Assembly (NCBI GenBank): GCA_946902985.2
Contig: OX336397.1
Location: 156,729,890-156,793,889 of the forward strand
DNA from: Meconema thalassinum
Taxonomy: Eukaryota > Arthropoda > Insecta > Orthoptera > Tettigoniidae
Direction of reading: 5' to 3'
DNA length: 64,000 nucleotides
The position numbers and the translations under genes are program-made. Position 1 is the stretch's first letter; each line of letters starts with the position of its first letter. The notes beneath the pieces are model-generated. The model was not told the origin of the DNA. It searched no databases and saw nothing but the letters and a program-made list of their open reading frames with translations. Below are positions 43,084-55,239 of the stretch, piece after piece.

Positions 43084-46002
43084 TCAAATGTGAGAGGTAT
43101 ACTGCTCCAAGAAGCAGGATGAGAGATGTCTTTTGAAAGCTGCAGTGCTTGCAATGTTGACGAACTTATATAAATCGAAGGTGTTGAAGAGGCGTGAGGC
43201 GGTGCAAACAAAAGATTTATTGAACTTCATGGTTCGGTGTTTAGGAATCTGGAGTGTTAATTTTGTGTATCTATTTTCTCGATTATGAACAGAATGCATT
43301 GGTGTAAAGGCATTGTAGAGATATAACGGGGTCTTGGTATGTAATATTTTATGTGTCAGAATGGCAACTGATAACTGCCTGCGCTCGTGGAGTTTCAGCC
43401 ATTTCTGCTGCACGTAGTAAGGTGTGATATGTTCATCTCGCCTTACATCAAGAGTGTACCGAACACATGCATTCTGGACGCTTTGTAATTTGATGTTCTG
43501 TGTTTCTGGTAAATCGTTGTATACAGCAGAGCCATAATCAATGATTGGAAAGACGAGAGTTTGGACGAAGAGCTTACGTATGTTAGGTGGGGTGTAAGAA
43601 ACAGTTCTTTTCAGGAGATGAATAGTTGATACAACCTTCCTTACCACATTAGACGTATGCTCTGCCCACGACAGTGTTCTATCAAATATCACTCCGAGAT
43701 TATTGACAGTGTTGCTATATTTCATATTATTATCTAGTATCATGATGGGTGGTAGTGAATTAAAATCTACTGAATTTAGAAGTTTTGTATATCCAATGGA
43801 TATAAATTGTGTTTTAGATATGTTCGAGTTAAGATTATGATTTAGGGCCCATTCACAAAGCCTGTCAATGTCTTCATTAAACAGATTTATACGATCACAT
43901 GCAGTGTTAGGCGTGAGGTGAAAATAGACTTGGAGGTCATCAGCGTATATATGAACAGAACTATTTCGGAATTCATTAGAAACATCGTTTATATATATCG
44001 AGAAGCATAGTGGACCTAAGACAGATCCCTGAGGTACACCACTTTCTACAGATTTACAGTCTGAGGAGGAGCCATCCGCGAGGACCACTCTCTGTGTACG
44101 CACGGAAAGGTAGGATTTGAACCAGGAAAGAGCACTCTGAGAGAAGCCAAAAGATTTCAGCTTTGCAAGAAGTATATTGTGATTCACCCAGTCAAAAGCC
44201 TTACTGAAATCGAAAAGACATAGGATTGTAAGCTGACGCTTGTCCTTAGCTGAGCGTATATCATCGCAGACCTTTAACAATGCAGTGGTGGTACTATGCC
44301 CCTTTTTAAACCCAGATTGGTACGGATTGAAGATATAAAATTAATTAGGTATTCACATACTTGTTCATGAACTATTTTCTCAAGCGCTTTACTAAGGGCA
44401 CAAAGGATATTTATTCGTCTAAAGTCACTACAGCTAGTGGGTTTTTTATTTTGGGCACTGGACGTATGTTAGCACACTTCCAAAGAGACGGGTATACTCC
44501 ACTTTGTAGAGAGAAATTAAATAGATGGATAATTGGGGGTAGAAATACTTCAAGACAGGTAGAAATAAGAGAAATTGGGATGCTATCAGGGCTTCTTGCT
44601 TTTGTACGAATTGATTTGATGGCTTTCACAATCTGGCGTGGGTAAACATACACAAAGAAAATTTTTTCATGGGCAGGGGGAGGGATGGATGTGTATTTCA
44701 TGACGGTCTCTGATACTCTTAATGCATCGCCAATTTAGGCAACATTTGAGTAATGCTCATTTAAGTGTGATGCAGGGACAGGCATCTCAACATCAGTGAC
44801 TGAACTGGCACCAACTCCCAATGATTTTGCAGCACGCCATCTGGCGGAGTTGGTTTTGCTGTCACTGAAGAGGTTGCACATATATTTCACTTTTGTGTTC
44901 CTGATTGTTTGTTTTGTCTTATTACGCAGAATTCTGTACTCTTCATAGTCAATGGTAAGTCTAGATTTAAAAAATGTTCTACGTGCTTTATCACGTTTCT
45001 TTAAAAGCGTTTTGATTTCTTTACTGATCTACGGAGCAGAGTTATGTTTTATATCCACTTTCTTTTGCGGTGAATGCATATCATAGAGTTAATTTACACA
45101 GTCATTAAATAGAGTCACGTTCTCATCTATGTCAGTGGATTGGTGGAAATTCTGCCAAGGGAGTAATTCTGCATCCGTTTTAAAATCATTTAAATTAAAT
45201 TTGCTGAAGTCACGTACAAAGATTGATTTTGGTCGAAGTTTCGGGGTAGATAGAGAAAACACTGCATACAGAAGATCATGGGCTGAGAATCCAGCAGCTG
45301 GTTCTTGTCCGTAGTCAACAACGAGGTCATTATAGTTTGAAAAGATAATATCGAGAGAGCTGTCACAAGTAGCTGTGTGAAATGTAGTATCGAATGGTAA
45401 ACATTCAACATTACAGGAACAGAGCATATCACATACCTGTTCAGTTTAAAAAGCTCCACTACCAAACCCAGCATTAACGTCCCCAACAATAAAAACATAT
45501 TTATAATCAAGAATGAACCTGTACTGTCATTCAGAAAAATATCTAGGTAGCCAGTTTTCGGTGGACGGTACACACAAGCGAAGAGAATTTTAGTTTCGGT
45601 AAGAGAAATGTCAAGTATAATGTATTCAGGCCTCTTATTATATTCACCAGGAGACTTTATGTTATCCCTAAGGTAAACTGCAACACCATCTCCACCGACG
45701 GTTAATCTGCCATTTCTAATGACTTTATAGCCAGTGAGAGAGACAGCAGCATCTGGAATTGAGGGCCTGCAAAAGTACTCACTTACTGCAATTATGTCAA
45801 AAGACGAACCAACAAAGACGTGACAAAATTCAGAATAGTGAGAGGAGTCAACTAATGATTGAACATTGATATGAGCAATTTTTAGGCAGTTTGTGTTTTT
45901 CAGGCTGATAGCAGAAAGTATGTCTGATAGACTATGGTCAGATACAACCATAGGTACAAGGTAAAAGATCTTGTAAAGTAGTGAAAGGCATTGCCTAGTC
46001 AC
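43084..46002 (-). pseudogene. CR1/Jockey-group LINE ORF2, nearly full-length but broken
   Basis: Minus strand from the right. Apurinic-type endonuclease: KIAHINVQSLVD, FDIIAVSEYF, GGDGVAVYLRD, ILFACVYRPPKTGYLDIFL. A frameshift follows near 45480, then the endonuclease end (DSSLDIIFSN; GFSAHDLLY). After a stop near 45088 the linker and RT follow: SIPISLISTCLEVFLPPI, WKCANIRPVPKI. After further stops (~44340-44400) come FDFSKAFDWVNHNILL, ESGVPQGSVLGPLCFSIYIN, VHIYADDLQVYF (YADD active site intact) and a C-terminal region to 43084. No ORF1 was seen upstream. Confidence 0.85.
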
Positions 46003-46019
46003 TCAGAAGATAAATTAGT

Positions 46020-47070
46020 ACAGTGACCATTATAAGTCGTCATTCATAATCTACAATAGCACAAACTACAACACAATTTAGAAGCTAAAGAAAAAGTTAA
46101 GTTATGACAGATGTCACTTAAATATATGAGTTAAATAATAACACAGTGAAACACACTGCAATCTTCAGTAACATTTTGGAATTACACAGTCATGTTATCA
46201 GATCTGGCTAGAATTGAGCTAGGCATAGTTTAAAGTCACTTGTCACTCACCAACCATCACACCCTGAAAATGCCATTAAGAGTTTACATCTCAAGACATA
46301 GTGTACGTTATTGCTATATAGACTATACATTTAATATAACATTTTGTGATAGGTTGAATTGAAAAAAAGAAATACGGATATAATGAAATTAAAGTTGATT
46401 GTGGTTTAAAGCAAGCCTGCTAGTCTCCAGCTTGTACACTATATAGGCCTACTTACAGAATATAAAATGTATTCACATTGCATGATGCAATGTTACAGGA
46501 AATGCTAATCTGAACACATAACAGTGATGGTTACAGGTGACAGCTGAAGAACAATTATTTATAATAATTACCATCCATTGGGGTTAATCTCACTAAATGT
46601 CTGTCTTCGGAGAGAGAGCTAGCAGCCATTAAATCAACTGTGAACTGGGTTAATTTTGTTTTGCCTGATCTGTATGACAATACAGTGTCTATGTCATGCA
46701 GTAGCCTATAACTCACACTCACCATTAATCTGTGTAGGAGAAGAAAGATAAGTTTGGGCTGGGAGCGAAAGGTGAAAGCAAGTAAGTCTGATTTTAGTGT
46801 GTAAAGACGTAAGTAATGTTTAAAGCTGATTGATTGTTTAGAAAGGCTTGGTACTGGTAGGCTACATAAGAGAGAAGCTTAATATTTAGAAAAATTCATT
46901 TTGCCACCCTGTTCAATAAGGGAAGGAAGCTTGGAACGAATAGCAAGCAGTAGAGTTCAGTATTGGTGTCTGTTTGGTAAAGGCAGAGAGATTTATGATA
47001 CAGATACAGACTGATCATCTGGAAACAATGAGGGTACTGGTTTGGCCACAGTGACGTCACCCACAAAGGG
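46020..47070. other. Region upstream of the LINE, nothing supported
   Basis: It could hold the LINE 5' UTR, but no ORF1-type protein (zinc-knuckle or coiled coil) is readable. No other element termini were seen. Confidence 0.35.
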
Positions 47071-47080
47071 TCAATCACAA

Positions 47081-47470
47081 CATAAAATAATAATAATATC
47101 GTATGGCTTCGGGTGCCGGGTGCAAGCTTTGTTATTTGATGCATTAAGGGCAACTTGCATGACGAATTTTGTTGTTCCTTGGAGCGTTATGAAAGTCAAG
47201 GAGGTTAGATATCTAAGTTCCTTGACACTATAGCGCCTTCAGTAGAGAAAGGAGGAACTTTTTCTGTTGGCGGAAAATCCCGAAAATATTTTTTCCATTA
47301 TGAACACGGCCCACTGAATTCAAATGGGTTCTTTAACATGCCAAGAACGTATGACATGCGTGTCGTGATTTATGCCGCGGTTCAAAAATCACTTACCATC
47401 GCCAGGAGCGAACCTGCCAGCTTGGGGTTGGTAGTCCGACATGAAAACCACTCACCCACCGTGGCAAGAT
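47081..47470 (-). mobile_element. SINE family 2, full-length, with target duplication
   Basis: Head at the right (minus strand CTTGCCACGGTGGGTGAGTG and GCAGGTTCGCTCCTGGC), tail (ATT)n at 47084-47098. AATCACAA occurs at 47073-47080 and 47471-47478 as a probable target duplication. The same family occurs at 4966-5338 and 22335-22510. Confidence 0.75.
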
Positions 47471-47604
47471 AATCACAAGCTAATACAAAGCTTGGTGTAG
47501 AGCTAAAACTAACGGCATGGACAATGCTTGCATGACGCCGAAAAGGGTGGTCTATTCCTCACTAATATCTCTGAAACTGTGACTCGTAAAGCTCCGTAAC
47601 AAAA

Positions 47605-48500
47605 TGTGCTGCATTTCTCTCAGCTGGTATTCAGAAAGGTGTAGGGCAAGGCTGCAACTTATCACCCATAAGTTTCAATCTGTAAATTGAACAAAATCAG
47701 AGAAAATTTTAAGTACCGTTTAGGAGTAAAGATTCAATGAGAAACAATTTCCACTCTGAGGTTTGCAGGTGACATTGTCTTCTTAGCCGACACACCAGAG
47801 GATTCGAATGCGGTTTTTAAAGGTCTTGAGGAAGTGATTTGTGTTGAAAATCAACAAATGTAAAACAAAAATAATGGAAAGCAGCCGAAATAAATCAGAA
47901 ACGCCAAAATTGGTAGGAAAAAAAAGCTTAAGGGAGTAGGAGACTTCTGTTATTCAGGAAGCAAAATAGTCAATGATGGACGAAGCAAAGAGGATATAAA
48001 AGTTATGTTGGGTCAGGCAAGGAAAGCATTTCTACAGAAATACAGATTTAGGTATTAGGAAGTCATTTTTGAAAGCCTTTGTCTGGAACTAGGCGCTCTA
48101 TGGTAGTGAAACTTGGGCTGTTGGTGCAGCAGAAAAGAAGCGAATAGAAGCATTTGAAATGTGGTGTTACATGAGAATGATGAAGATCACATGGGTTGAT
48201 AAGAGTAACAAATTAAGAAGTATTAAGAGGAGTGGGGAGGAATAGATGCTTCCGGCGACTGCTAATGAAGATAAGAAATAGGTTGGTTGGACACCAAGGA
48301 ATAGCAAACCTACAGTAGTTATGGAAGGAAGGGTTGAGGAGAACAACTGTAGGGGTAGACCAAGGTTAGAATATGTTAAACAGATTGACTCGTATGTAAG
48401 GTGTGGTAGCTATGTAGAGATGAAACGATTAGATCAGGACTGGGAGACATGGAGAGCTGCATCAAACCAGTCAACAGGCTGAAGGCTCATGCGACAACAG
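47605..48500 (+). pseudogene. RTE-like LINE, decayed copy
   Basis: Collinear with 9009-9945 of the intact frame (GGCAAGGCTGCAACTTATCA, GGAGACTTCTGTTA, TGGTGTTACATGAGAATGA, TAGGGGTAGACCAAGGTTAG). It has many small indels and stops, and the FADD box reads FAGD-like. It starts further 3' than the copy at 8.6 kb. Confidence 0.85.
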
Positions 48501-48509
48501 CTGGGATAC

Positions 48510-49190
48510 GTAGACGTAATTTTACTAGCTACGTCCTGTTCAAACAGCTTTCTGACCAATCGGTAGAACGATCTATTGTAATATGAATTGTATGATATTC
48601 ATTGGTGGTGACGGAGTAACAAGGTTTCGTTTGTGAGTGAGGCTTTCCTAGCTTGGATGCACTGTGCTGTCAATGAGCAGCCATCAGCTACTATTCACCA
48701 TTGCTGCTAACCAATACATAGACTGGTCCAGTGTGAAGAAGTTGTTTGAACGCCTCACAGACGACTTTGTTTCAAGACTGGTAGCAGAACGTGGTATAAA
48801 ATAGTCGTAAAGTGTAAAGCACCCTTGAGAGTGCACCACTTCGCTATTCATAAAACTGGAGTTGTAAAGTGTATCTTGGCCTAACAGGTGAAAGGGTAGT
48901 TGTTGGTAAATTTAGAGACTTTATGAAATCTCTGATAACCTGTGCCATTGTGCACCACTCGGTATTTGTCTGGAGTAGGAGTAGGTAAACACTGGAAAGT
49001 TAGTGTACTTCCAGGATGGTTTAGGTGGAACATCAACGCACGTCTTCTCAGTTCTGCCTCACGAGGGTGTGTAAACACCGTTACAGCCTCAGACCAGACC
49101 AGGCCTTGCATCGAACTGAGACGTCAGGGATGCCATTCACTACGTCACGGGTTGGACTATGTTGTGAACGGCTCGATGCGCTGTGGCTAG
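48510..49190. other. No gene supported
   Basis: Mixed sequence. A stretch at 49000-49110 (GGAACATCAACGCACGTCTTCTCAG, described only by position) may be a diverged SINE piece related to 10250-10330. Nothing firm. Confidence 0.3.
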
Positions 49191-49204
49191 CATTTTTGGT
49201 TCTT

Positions 49205-49345
49205 CCAAGATATTTAATTCTGGTGTGAGGGCTGGAAAGGGGAACACTCAGCCTCGTGAGGACACAGCTGTCCTGGAGGTGGCTTTCCGTGCTTTCTCAC
49301 TTTTACTCTGGGCAAGTTCCGGGATGGTACCACGGCCACTTCCTA
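49205..49345 (+). mobile_element. SINE body fragment
   Basis: Contains ACACTCAGCCTCGTGAGG, CCTGGAGGTGGCTTTCCGTG and CCGGGATGGTACCACGGCC. These are the body blocks of the SINE at 22126-22312 in the same order. Confidence 0.5.
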
Positions 49346-49412
49346 CACATACTAGTACAGACACCACAGTGACGCAGGTTATCACACCACACACCCAAGT
49401 GCTCGGGCCTAC

Positions 49413-50480
49413 ATGATGATGATGATAATTGTTGTTTTAAGGGGCCTAACATCTGTTTTTTTTAGCGTATGGCTTTTAGTGCCGGGAGTGTCCGAGGACA
49501 TGTTCGGCTCGCCAGTTTTGTAGCTGCTTCGAGACGGACACCCAATGGGTGAGCTACAAGTACCGTTGGGGAGGGAAGTTGGAAGGGAAGGGCGAGGAGT
49601 TGGAAGGTAGCGGCTGTGGCCTATAGTTAGGGACCAACCCCGGCATTTGCCTGGAAGGAAGATGGGAAACCACATAAGACCATCTTCAAGGTTGCCGGCG
49701 GGGGGATTCGAACCTCCTCGCCTCCCGGATGTGAGCGACTGCCATTAGTCATGCCGTAACGACCATGGCTAACTCACCGGGTACATCTGGGTTATCGGCC
49801 CCTGATGGTTAGGGTGATAATGTAAATGAAATTAAACTTATCCTAAAACTAACTACATACTTACAGACTAGAAGGGGAAATGGAAAACAAAACTAAGAAT
49901 AAGGGAAACAAAAGACAGGAGGAAAGGAAATGCCCTCAACTCTCGAAGAATGAGAATTACGGGACTTGGAAGAAAGGGGAGCCAGGAAAGGCAGACAGGG
50001 AAAGGTAAAGAGGAGAGGGCCCGCCTCAAAGACAATGGAAGAAGTAGAAAAACCGGACCCAGCTCAGGAAGCCGTCAAGTTCGCTAACTCCCGAACTTAC
50101 CAGACGTGAGGCCTTGAGGGTGTAGCACAATCCAGGGTGCACCAGAAGAGGTGGGGATACACCCTGCCTCCTTGAGGGCCTTGTGTTGAGCAGAAGGCAG
50201 GAGATACAATGAAAATAAAACAAGAGGTCTGGCCCCTCGAGGAATGTGGGATCAGAAAATATGAGAAAAGGGCCAATTAAGGCGGGAGAGTGAAGGACAC
50301 CCTAAGCCTCGGATAACCTAATACCGTCGGGGTCGGAAAAGAAGAAGAGTTGGCCAAGGGAGGTCGAGAGGATAGATAACAGAGAGGAGCCCGGCACAAG
50401 TAAGTTGAAGCAATTCCAGACTCAGCTGGGGCCCCTTGGTCGCCAACCCACGTCCCACAAGTGGTGAGACCCTGCGGGGA
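49413..50480 (-). mobile_element. LINE 3' end with (ATC)n tail, interrupted by a SINE
   Basis: Second copy of 12207-12940. The tail (ATGATGATGAT on the plus strand) and the GGGGCCTAACATCTG start are at 49413-49455. The remainder resumes at 49783 and runs to about 50480 with the same blocks (GTCGCCAACCCACGTCCCAC). The inserted SINE shows it is the older of the two. Confidence 0.65.
49456..49782 (-). mobile_element. tRNA-derived SINE, full-length, inside a LINE 3' end
   Basis: Target duplication ACATCTG at 49449-49455 and 49783-49789. Head at the right (minus strand CCCGGTGAGTTAGCCATGG, GGAGGTTCGAATCCCC). Body GGTTTCCCATCTTCC, CAGGCAAATGCCGGGG and GGCCACAGCCGCTACC, then GAACATGTCCTCGGACACTC and CACTAAAAGCCATACGC, ending in a poly-A tail (plus-strand T run at 49456-49462). 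Confidence 0.8.
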
Positions 50481-50488
50481 GGGCCTAC

Positions 50489-50863
50489 ATGAACACGATG
50501 TCGCAAAGAGCCTCTAATGAAAGAATGAAAAATAACTGGACTGTGTTGTGTTACCTGATAGAATCCCTCCCTTTACGAGGAGTCACATCCCAACTAACAG
50601 GGCAGGGTGAGTATAGCCCACCAAGCACGATGCACTCAGTGTTTTACAGCCTGAAAAGCTCACAGATCAGCCTCCCATGGCTCTGCTGTGAATTAAAACC
50701 CTCAGTTCTCAATGCATACTCTAACATCATCATCCAACAATTCTGTTACCCCAAATCAACAGAAGATCTATCAGAGTTAAAAACAGCAATATTATTCAGC
50801 AAATGTTCTAGGTATTGTCCCTGCCTTATACGGAAGTTCTCCTATATGAGACGTAGTGATTAG
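50489..50863 (+). other. Open frame of 124 codons, unrecognised
   Basis: No motif, signal or family that I recognise. It is bounded by repeats on both sides (a LINE 3' end to the left, an interspersed repeat to the right). Probably chance or transposon-derived. Confidence 0.15.
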
Positions 50864-51065
50864 TCACTACCCCAGCGGTGGTCTGGGCTCGGTGTACAAA
50901 GAGCTCGCTGATGACCTTACTTGGTCTATCTTTGTAAAACCCAAGCAAACCTTGAGAAATTGCGGTAATTTTATTACTTGCCTATAGAAGCCAATGCACC
51001 ATAATATTATTGGCAGCTAACACTATCAGACTAGTAATTATAAGGGCGCCTGTTCGAGCCTACCT
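50862..51065 (+). repeat. Diverged copy of the repeat at 52199-52576
   Basis: Blocks CCCCAGCGGTGGTCTGGGC, AAGAGCTCGCTGATGA and AGAAGCCAATGCACCAT parallel CCAGTGGGGGTCC, AAGAGCCCGCCGATGA and AAAGCCAATATACCAT at 52.2 kb in the same order. Confidence 0.5.
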
Positions 51066-51399
51066 CAGGGCGAAGTTTAATTAGACTTGCTCAGTAATTT
51101 TGTCTGTATTGCTAGCGGAGCAACAGCTGGGAAGGCAAATAAACACTGAAGCGGTGGACCTAAACCTGACCGGGAGGGGCGTATTAGTTTGTTGTTGCTT
51201 CAATCAAGACCAAAGATATCTTAGTCATTAGCCAAGAAGGTATACATTGTCTAACAATCTGTGTTGTTGTAGTGTCCGTAGTAGCGTGTGTCTAGTATTC
51301 CAAAATGTTTCCTAACTTCGGTTTTAGTTGCTTACTTCGACAGGAATATGCAAATAAATATAAGTTTCTCGAAGCCATAAAACGGTGGCGTAAAGAAGG

Positions 51400-51670
51400 A
51401 ATATTAAAACACTATTGTAGCACTAAACTACAGTAGTCTTCGATGTACACCTTTGAGACTTGTGTTTTCAGCTGCAGAGTACTGTGCCCCGGTTTGGTTG
51501 AACAGCCTTCACACTAACCTCATAGATACCCAGCTCAACACCACCATGAGCCTAATCATTGGCACAATAAATTTACACTTCAGACAATGGACGTCATGCT
51601 ACCAGCTACTTCTTATGAACACTTGACTGTCGTACACTTTGGGCAAACATCCATCAACACCATCAACCAG
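51400..51670 (+). pseudogene. LINE RT-downstream fragment
   Basis: The plus strand reads STLRTSALVFSAAEYCAPVW, SLHTNLIDTQLNTTMSLIIG and TINLHFRQW. It corresponds to the region immediately upstream of the domain found at 10491-11102 and 55240-55900. Only a short piece remains. Confidence 0.6.
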
Positions 51671-52198
51671 GAGCTGTGATGATTTCAGCAGGTCGGTCTG
51701 CGAAATTTTAAAATTAAGTTTTTATTTCTGGTGTCCTAATCATGCGCATGAATTCAACGTTTGAATAATGAACCTACGCAATAATGGACATCTAATACAG
51801 GTAGTACATCATTCTATAGCCTACATATATAAGAAACCAACATGGCGACCATCCGAAAAAATTAGACGGTTCTCTATATATACTAATCTATGACAGCAAT
51901 CAAACTGAAATTTTGTATGTTGATAGAGGCTGTTCACTTATGGGACTTTCAACAACCTGGTGAGTACACATCCAACATGGCGGCGACGAGAAATTTAAAT
52001 ATTTAAAGGGAAGTTTCTAGCAATTTAACCATCCGAGCGCAGTGAAACGTTTTGCGGATAATGCTTATACAAATTTTAATTAATTGACATCTAATTTATA
52101 TCAATTGTTTTCATAACCACAAGATAGCGGCTGAGCAAAATTTTAAAATCTCGATATTATTTCTTGTGTACTAATCATGCGATTGAAGTTTGAATAAG

Positions 52199-52576
52199 CG
52201 CAGTTCGCTACTCCAGTGGGGGTCCAGGCGGGGACACCAAGAGCCCGCCGATGAGCCAGCTTGGTGTCCTAGGCGAAACCCCACACAAGACACGGCACAA
52301 ACCTAGAAGAATTGCTGAGTCTTAATTCACTGGCCGTGAAAGCCAATATACCATCTTTTTGGAAGCCTTCATAGGGAGGTTGAGGCTGCTTGAGCTTTTA
52401 GTTCTCGCAGTCAAGAGGTGCAGTTGCACCTTATATAAAGGGAGGTGGCACGCAGTTCGCTACTCCAGTGGGGGTCCGGGCGGGGACACCAAGAGCCCGC
52501 CGATGAGCCAGCTTGGGGTCCTAGGTGAAACCCCACACATGACACGGCACAAACCTAGAAGAATTGCTGAGTTTCT
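52199..52576 (+). mobile_element. ~377-bp insert with ~125-bp terminal direct repeats (TRIM-like?)
   Basis: Two copies of a ~125-bp segment (start CGCAGTTCGCTACTCCAGTG, end AGAATTGCTGAGT) at 52200-52322 and 52450-52574 flank a ~127-bp middle. The middle contains TTATATAAAGGG. The terminal-direct-repeat layout resembles a miniature LTR element, but TG/CA ends, primer site and target duplication were not found. A tandem duplication of part of the repeat at 50862-51065 is equally possible. Confidence 0.5.
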
Positions 52577-52733
52577 ACGCAGTAATCTTCATGTGATAGT
52601 ACGTAACTCTATGGCCTACATAGGCTACATAAAATCTAACATGGCGACCATCCGAAATATTTAGATGGTTCTCAATATCTACGAATCTATTACAGGAATA
52701 AAACTGAAATTTTGTATGTTGATAGAGGCAATT

Positions 52734-53064
52734 GGGGCCTCCGTGGCTTAGGCGGCAGCGCGCCAGCCTCTCACCGCTGGGTTCGTGGTTCAAATCCCGG
52801 TCACTCCATGTGAGATTTGTGCTGGACAAAGCGGAGCCAGACAGGTTTTTCTCCGGGTACTCCGGTTTTCCCTGTCACAATTTCATTCCAGCAACACTCT
52901 CCACTATCATTTCATTTCATCTATCATTCATTTAATCATTGCCCCAGGGGAGTGCGACAGGCTTCGGCAGCCGGCACAGTTCATATCCTCGCCGCTAGAT
53001 GGGGGCTTCATTCATTCCATTCCCTGACCCGGTCAGTCGACTGGAAGCAGGCTGTGGATTTTTT
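52734..53064 (+). mobile_element. tRNA-derived SINE, 331 bp, 12-bp target duplication
   Basis: Exact duplication ATAGAGGCAATT at 52722-52733 and 53065-53076. Head GGGGCCTCCGTGGCTTAGGC (A-box-like) and GTGGTTCAAATCCCGG (B-box-like). Body TTTTTCTCCGGGTACTCCGG, TTTCATTCATTTAATC-like pyrimidine-rich sequence and GCGACAGGCTTCGGCAGCCG. The three overlapping plus-strand frames here are not genes. Confidence 0.85.
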
Positions 53065-53804
53065 ATAGAGGCAATTAACATAAGTAGGATATATAAAATA
53101 GGCTATAAAATTCTTCCCGGAACTACTTGTTACAAAATGTGAAAAGTAGGCTAAAAATGAAAGAACAGGCTGATGAAGCCTTTACTTCGCCTGACTGTAT
53201 CTACACATTGCTACACAGGAGGCGGCTCAGGTCAGAAGCCCGTGGTCGCACGTCCATGGTGGTAGACGGTGCTAACAGTATGGACGATGCAGCAATAAAA
53301 GCTCGGCCACGTCGTTAAAGAAAGGCGGGCCTTGCTCATCTCCAATGCTCCAAGTTTTATGGCGGCGCGGTGCTCCACTTGTGTGAACAGTAGCATAGTC
53401 CATACCACAGCCACTTTGCTTTTGCCGTTAACATCCCGGTCACTTGCTAATTCCTCGGTAGTCTAAAATAAAACGCATCATTACAATTCCTTTCATTTAT
53501 GGTTTCCATTTGGTCAAATCTCACATAACTGCTTTCCGTTTTAGATTCATGGCTTGTATTCTATAATTTAAATCAATCATAATTGTTCCGTATAGATGTG
53601 CTTAAATAGTTTTAAAAAGGTTTATATTACCGCCTGAATCAATAATTGAATGAAAAAAATCACAGTCAGTCTGAAAGACTAGACGTTATATCATTTCAAA
53701 AGACGCATGCTACAAATGCTACACATGTTAGAAAGGCTCAGGAGGGCTCTTTCAACAGACTCCATTACCCATTAAATTAGGCTTCTCGCGCGGGCTCCTA
53801 GTTA

Positions 53805-54825
53805 AGTGTCACCCTGTAATTTGCTCTGACATCCTGCACACCTCTTTCGGAGGCACCCTGTGTTCTTATCTGGCATTTTGTATATCTCTTTAGAAGTCAC
53901 CCTGTATTCTTGTGTGACATCTTGTACACCTCTTTAGGAGTCACCCTGTATTCTTGCCTGACCTCTTGTGCACCTCTTTAGGAGTCACCCTGTATTCTTC
54001 TCTGCCATCTTGTACACCTGTTTAAGAGTCACCTTGTATTCTTATCTGGCATCTTGCATATCTCTTTAGGAGTTACCCTGTATTCTTGTGTGACATCTTG
54101 TACACCTCTTTAGGGGTCACCCAGTATTCTTCTCTGCTATCTTGTACACCTCTTTAAGAGTCACCTTGTATTCTTATCTGGCATCTTGTATATCTCTTTA
54201 TGAGTCACCCTGTATTCTTATCTGGCATCTTGTACTGTATTTTGCTCTGAAATCCTGCACACCTCTTTAGGAGGCACCCTGTATTCTTGTCTGACATCTT
54301 GTGCACTTCTTTAGGAGTCACCCTGTATTCTTCTCTGCCATTTTGTACGCCTCTTTAAGAGTCACCTTGTATTCTTACCTGGCATCTTGTATATCTCTTT
54401 AGGAGTCACCCTGTATTCTTGTGTGACATCTTGTACACCTCTTTAGGAGTCACCCTGAAATCTTGTCTGACATCTTGTGCACCTCTTTAGGGGTCACCCT
54501 GTATTCTTCTCTGCCATCTTGTACACCTCTTTAAGAGTTACCTTGTATTCTTATCTGGCATCTTGTATATCTCTTTATGAGTCACCCTGTATTCTTATCT
54601 GGCGTCTTGTACTGTATTTTTCTCTGACATCCTGCACACCTCTTTAGGAGGCACCCTGTATTCTTGTCTGACATCTTGTGCACCTCTTTAGGAGTCACCC
54701 TGTATTGCTATCTGGCATCTTGTACTCTATTTTGCTCTGACATCCTGCACACCTCTTTAGGAGGCACCCTGTATTCTTATATGGCATCTTGTATATCTCT
54801 TTAGAAGTCACCCTGTATTCTTGTG
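53805..54825 (+). repeat. 44-bp tandem array, ~23 units, higher-order order
   Basis: Unit TCACCCTGTATTCTT + four variable bases + G(A)CATCTTGTACACCTC + TTTAGGAG. Variant units (GTGTGACATC, GTCTGACATC, CTCTGCCATC, ATCTGGCATC) recur mostly in a fixed cyclic order, so the array grew by duplication of multi-unit blocks. Irregular units carrying CTGTATTTTGCTCTGA break the pattern near 54235, 54610 and 54725. Confidence 0.9.
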
Positions 54826-54859
54826 TTCGCTTCGCTCAAAGCCCCAGGTCGCTCGACGC

Positions 54860-54995
54860 CGCAGGACTCTTTCAACAGACTCCAACCTCCAATAACCATT
54901 AGCTTCTGCTTCCCGCGTGGCTGCATGACGTCACGCACTCAGTTCCCGCGCGGCTGCATGACGTCACTTCCCGCGCGGCTGAATGACGTCACTTC
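54860..54995 (+). repeat. Flank repeat and three TGACGTCA sites
   Basis: A block containing CTCTTTCAACAGACTCC, also present left of the array at about 53748, is followed by three tandem copies of a ~25-33-bp unit (CCCGCGCGGCTGCATGACGTCAC). The palindrome TGACGTCA (the CRE/ATF consensus) is at 54926-54933, 54959-54966 and 54984-54991. Function is unknown; it could be a promoter of a mobile element or chance. Confidence 0.6.
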
Positions 54996-55239
54996 CGTTT
55001 CCGTCTCCGTAACGCATAACGTTGGACCCAAAAATAACGACGAAGTCGACAAGATCATTTGAAATGATAAAAATATTAACAAAGTTGTTCTTGGAAACGG
55101 TACGTGTTTCAGGGACTAATGAACAGTTTGTGTCCCCTTCATCAGCCAAATATACAGCATTAACATAATGAATTTATGATAAAGCGTAGCACTAAACTAT
55201 TAATGGTCACTTAACCTAATATGGTGCACCATATATCCT

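Larger units (their letters stand above)
51699..53131 (+). mobile_element. HINE-like element, 5'-truncated, with two nested insertions (copy F)
   Basis: Matches copy A from about 1575 to 2291. It is interrupted at 52199-52576 by a direct-repeat insert and at 52734-53064 by a SINE. It ends AAATAGGCTATAAAATTC, TTCCCGGAACT, ACTTGTT. Immediately after it, 53132-53155 reads as the reverse complement of a HINE 5' terminus (subfamily B), so two HINE ends abut. Confidence 0.6.
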
